A stretch of DNA of 64,000 bases from CAZSRX01 sp964609675 [NCBI: uncultured Bacteroidota bacterium]. Lineage in GTDB: Bacteria > CLD3 > SB21. Below are positions 62,501-64,000 of this stretch, piece by piece. The position numbers and the translations under genes were made by a program. The notes beneath the pieces are model-generated. The model worked only from the letters and a program-made list of their open reading frames with translations, did no database searches and was not told where the DNA came from. How positions within the stretch are numbered: the first letter of the stretch is position 1; every line of letters starts with the position of its first letter. The DNA lies in the NCBI GenBank assembly GCA_964609675.1, contig CAZSRX010000022.1, forward strand, positions 1 to 64,000. Direction: 5' to 3'.

Positions 62501-63355
62501 TTATTGTACGGCGCCCTCTTTGTCCTTTGCTTTCGCTTCGTCCCAGTACACGTCCATCTCCGCAAGCGTGGCGTCTTTCATGTTTCGTTGCTGCTCCCGA
62601 AATCGTTTCTCGACATGCTGAAACCGCCGTATGAATTTTTCGATGGTGCCCCGCAACGCGTCTTCAGGATTGACGGGAAGAAAACGCGAAAGGTTTACTA
62701 TCGAAAACAACAAATCGCCGAGTTCCTCTTCCATCTTCTCAGGACGATTCTGCTGCTGCGCGGCCTTGAGTTCATCGATTTCCTCGTGCACTTTTTTCCA
62801 TACGTCATCGATATGCCCCCAGTCAAATCCCACGCGGGAGGCTTTTTCCTGGATACGGTAGGCGCGCACGAGCGCGGGCAGCAGTTTGGGTACGCCATCC
62901 AGCACGGAGTTACGGTCGGGCTCTTTCAGTTTAATCTGTTCCCAGTTTTCGAGCACCTGCCCGGCCCCGCTGACCTTCACTTCGCCGAATACGTGCGGAT
63001 GCCGCCGGATTAATTTGTCGTTGATTTTACGCAGCACGTCCGTAACGGTGAAATCGCCGCGCTCGGACGCTATCAGCGAATGAAACATGATCTGCAGCAT
63101 CAAATCGCCCATTTCTTTGCCAAGTTCTTCATAATTCTTTGCGTCCAGCGACTGCAGGACCTCGTAGGTTTCTTCCAGCAGAAACTGCCGCAGGGAATCG
63201 TGGGTCTGTTCTTTGTCCCACGGGCATTTCGCGCGCAGTTCGCGCATGATGTTGTACAAACGGCCGAAATGATATTCCGCCTCGCGTTGATGTTCGTCAG
63301 ACGGCACTGTAACGTGTTCGGTTTCGTATTCCAAAGATGAAATTTGTGGATTCAT
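62501..63355 (-). CDS. mazG: Nucleoside triphosphate pyrophosphohydrolase MazG
   Basis: The 284-residue protein has two MazG repeats: LRAKCPWDKEQTHDSLRQFLLEETYEVLQSL (about 38-68) with the EExxE-type ETYEVLQSL and GKEMGDLMLQIMFHSLIA, and the second DWGHIDDVWKKVHEEIDELKA with EEELGDLLFSIVNLSRFL. MazG hydrolyses nucleoside triphosphates to monophosphates, removing damaged nucleotides. Length is typical. Paired with tmk, upstream of it, in a nucleotide-pool operon. No clear ribosome site. Confidence 0.93.
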   Translation of the reverse strand: MNPQISSLEYETEHVTVPSDEHQREAEYHFGRLYNIMRELRAKCPWDKEQTHDSLRQFLLEETYEVLQSLDAKNYEELGKEMGDLMLQIMFHSLIASERGDFTVTDVLRKINDKLIRRHPHVFGEVKVSGAGQVLENWEQIKLKEPDRNSVLDGVPKLLPALVRAYRIQEKASRVGFDWGHIDDVWKKVHEEIDELKAAQQQNRPEKMEEELGDLLFSIVNLSRFLPVNPEDALRGTIEKFIRRFQHVEKRFREQQRNMKDATLAEMDVYWDEAKAKDKEGAVQ

Positions 63356-63375
63356 AGGGGTCGGGTCATATAAGG

Positions 63376-64000
63376 TTATTTCAGGTTCTTTTTCAGTATA
63401 TCTTCTATTTTTTTTCGGTAGTCATATACGAGGTCGCTGAATTTCCGGCTTTTTTTCATGTTATCGAAAGCCGGTTCCCGGTCAATTTCAGAAAAACGCA
63501 TAAATCCTTTTCGGAGCGCCAACTCCATCCATTTCAGCGTGTTCTTTTCGTCTTTTTTTATCGAAGCCATACAGGCCAGCCGGTAATAACCTTCAATGGC
63601 ATTGGAATCGGATTGCACCTGAAGCGTGAATTGTTTGGCGGCGTCATCATATTTTTTCTGGCGGTAAAACCACTCGCCGTACAAACCGTTAAAATCGGAA
63701 GTTTTAACCCCCGTGGCTTTGGCCTGCCGCAAAGCATACGTAATATGCCGTTCCGCCTCCTGATAATTATTTTGCGCCATAAACAGCGCCGCCATAGCGC
63801 TCCGCAGCGACAGGTTCTGGCTGTCAATCGCTGCGGCTTTCTGATAGGCCGACAAAGCCATGGAAGGTTTATTCTGGCGCTGATAAACCTGGCCGAGATC
63901 AATAAACGCATCGAGGTAGTTCGGATAGAGGGCAACCGCTTTCTCAAACTGAGCCGCCGCTTCATCCGGTTTCTGCAGGGCGCGCAGAATCACGCCGTAC
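63376..64000 (-). CDS. TPR-repeat protein, truncated by the window end
   Basis: The visible 207 codons read from the window edge as YGVILRALQKPDEAAAQF, with further TPR units (YLDAFIDLGQVYQRQNKPSMALSAYQKAAAIDSQ, LRSAMAALFMAQNNYQEAERHITYALR) and end in a basic DYRKKIEDILKKNLK. The frame stays open to the last base, and a TPR helix pair is cut, so the gene starts beyond 64000; the GTG at 63993 is not the true start. TPR proteins are interaction scaffolds. It lies 20 bp upstream of mazG on the same strand. Confidence 0.85.
   Translation of the reverse strand, partial: YGVILRALQKPDEAAAQFEKAVALYPNYLDAFIDLGQVYQRQNKPSMALSAYQKAAAIDSQNLSLRSAMAALFMAQNNYQEAERHITYALRQAKATGVKTSDFNGLYGEWFYRQKKYDDAAKQFTLQVQSDSNAIEGYYRLACMASIKKDEKNTLKWMELALRKGFMRFSEIDREPAFDNMKKSRKFSDLVYDYRKKIEDILKKNLK

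Overview
This window reads as a chromosomal segment from a bacterium of the FCB superphylum that is probably outside classical Bacteroidetes; Calditrichota, KSB1-like or Ignavibacteria-like lineages fit. The evidence is two very large sensors with two-component-type propeller repeats, a giant secreted protein ending in an NYPNPFNP-type FlgD-like sorting domain, a Ras-like MglA GTPase with roadblock partners, an adenosylcobalamin-dependent ribonucleotide reductase, and an H2-linked heterodisulfide reductase cluster. The phylum call is inference. I saw no rRNA, tRNA or CRISPR array.

Layout. 0-2.2 kb: a RAYT-like transposase gene with palindromes around it, and a CsgG/PEGA-type envelope protein. 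2.6-9.2 kb: hdrC-hdrB-hdrA-mvhD-mvhG-mvhA, six tightly packed genes for an electron-bifurcating hydrogenase/heterodisulfide reductase, followed by a GAF-sigma54 activator. 11.2-19.2 kb: a coiled-coil lipoprotein, a propeller histidine kinase, and nrdJ. 19.7-31.5 kb: an AT-rich accessory island bounded by about 160-bp direct repeats. It holds a broken XRE regulator with a clear operator, a PLD-SNF2 helicase, a KilA-N protein, a type IIG-like nuclease/methyltransferase whose 3' end is interrupted by a HEPN-like DUF3644 gene, a GxxExxY gene between palindromic repeats, and an hsdR relic.

31.8-41 kb: rnhB, rpsA with an unusual C-terminal extension, a DUF4349 lipoprotein with a G9 tract, and a coupled pcm-uppP-UvrD-like helicase operon. 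41-45.6 kb: a seven-gene operon on the minus strand (CheY receiver, DUF4388 proteins, roadblock proteins, a HAMP sensor and MglA), probably a polarity or motility signalling module. 45.8-51 kb: the giant secreted protein. 51.3-56.8 kb: a six-gene operon (GNAT-like acyltransferase, SDR epimerase, PAP2 enzyme, LysE-type exporter, small GNAT, lipoprotein histone-deacetylase homologue) that resembles parts of bacterial sphingolipid synthesis. 57-64 kb: a decayed small secreted protein gene, a propeller sensor fused to a Ser/Thr kinase and coupled to a homocysteine methyltransferase, then tmk, mazG and a TPR gene that runs off the window.

The most promising candidate for a new system is the 20.6-30.6 kb island: a one-operon helicase/KilA-N/type IIG defence module with a HEPN cassette inserted into the end of the methyltransferase gene. 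Second is the lipid operon with the lipoprotein deacetylase.
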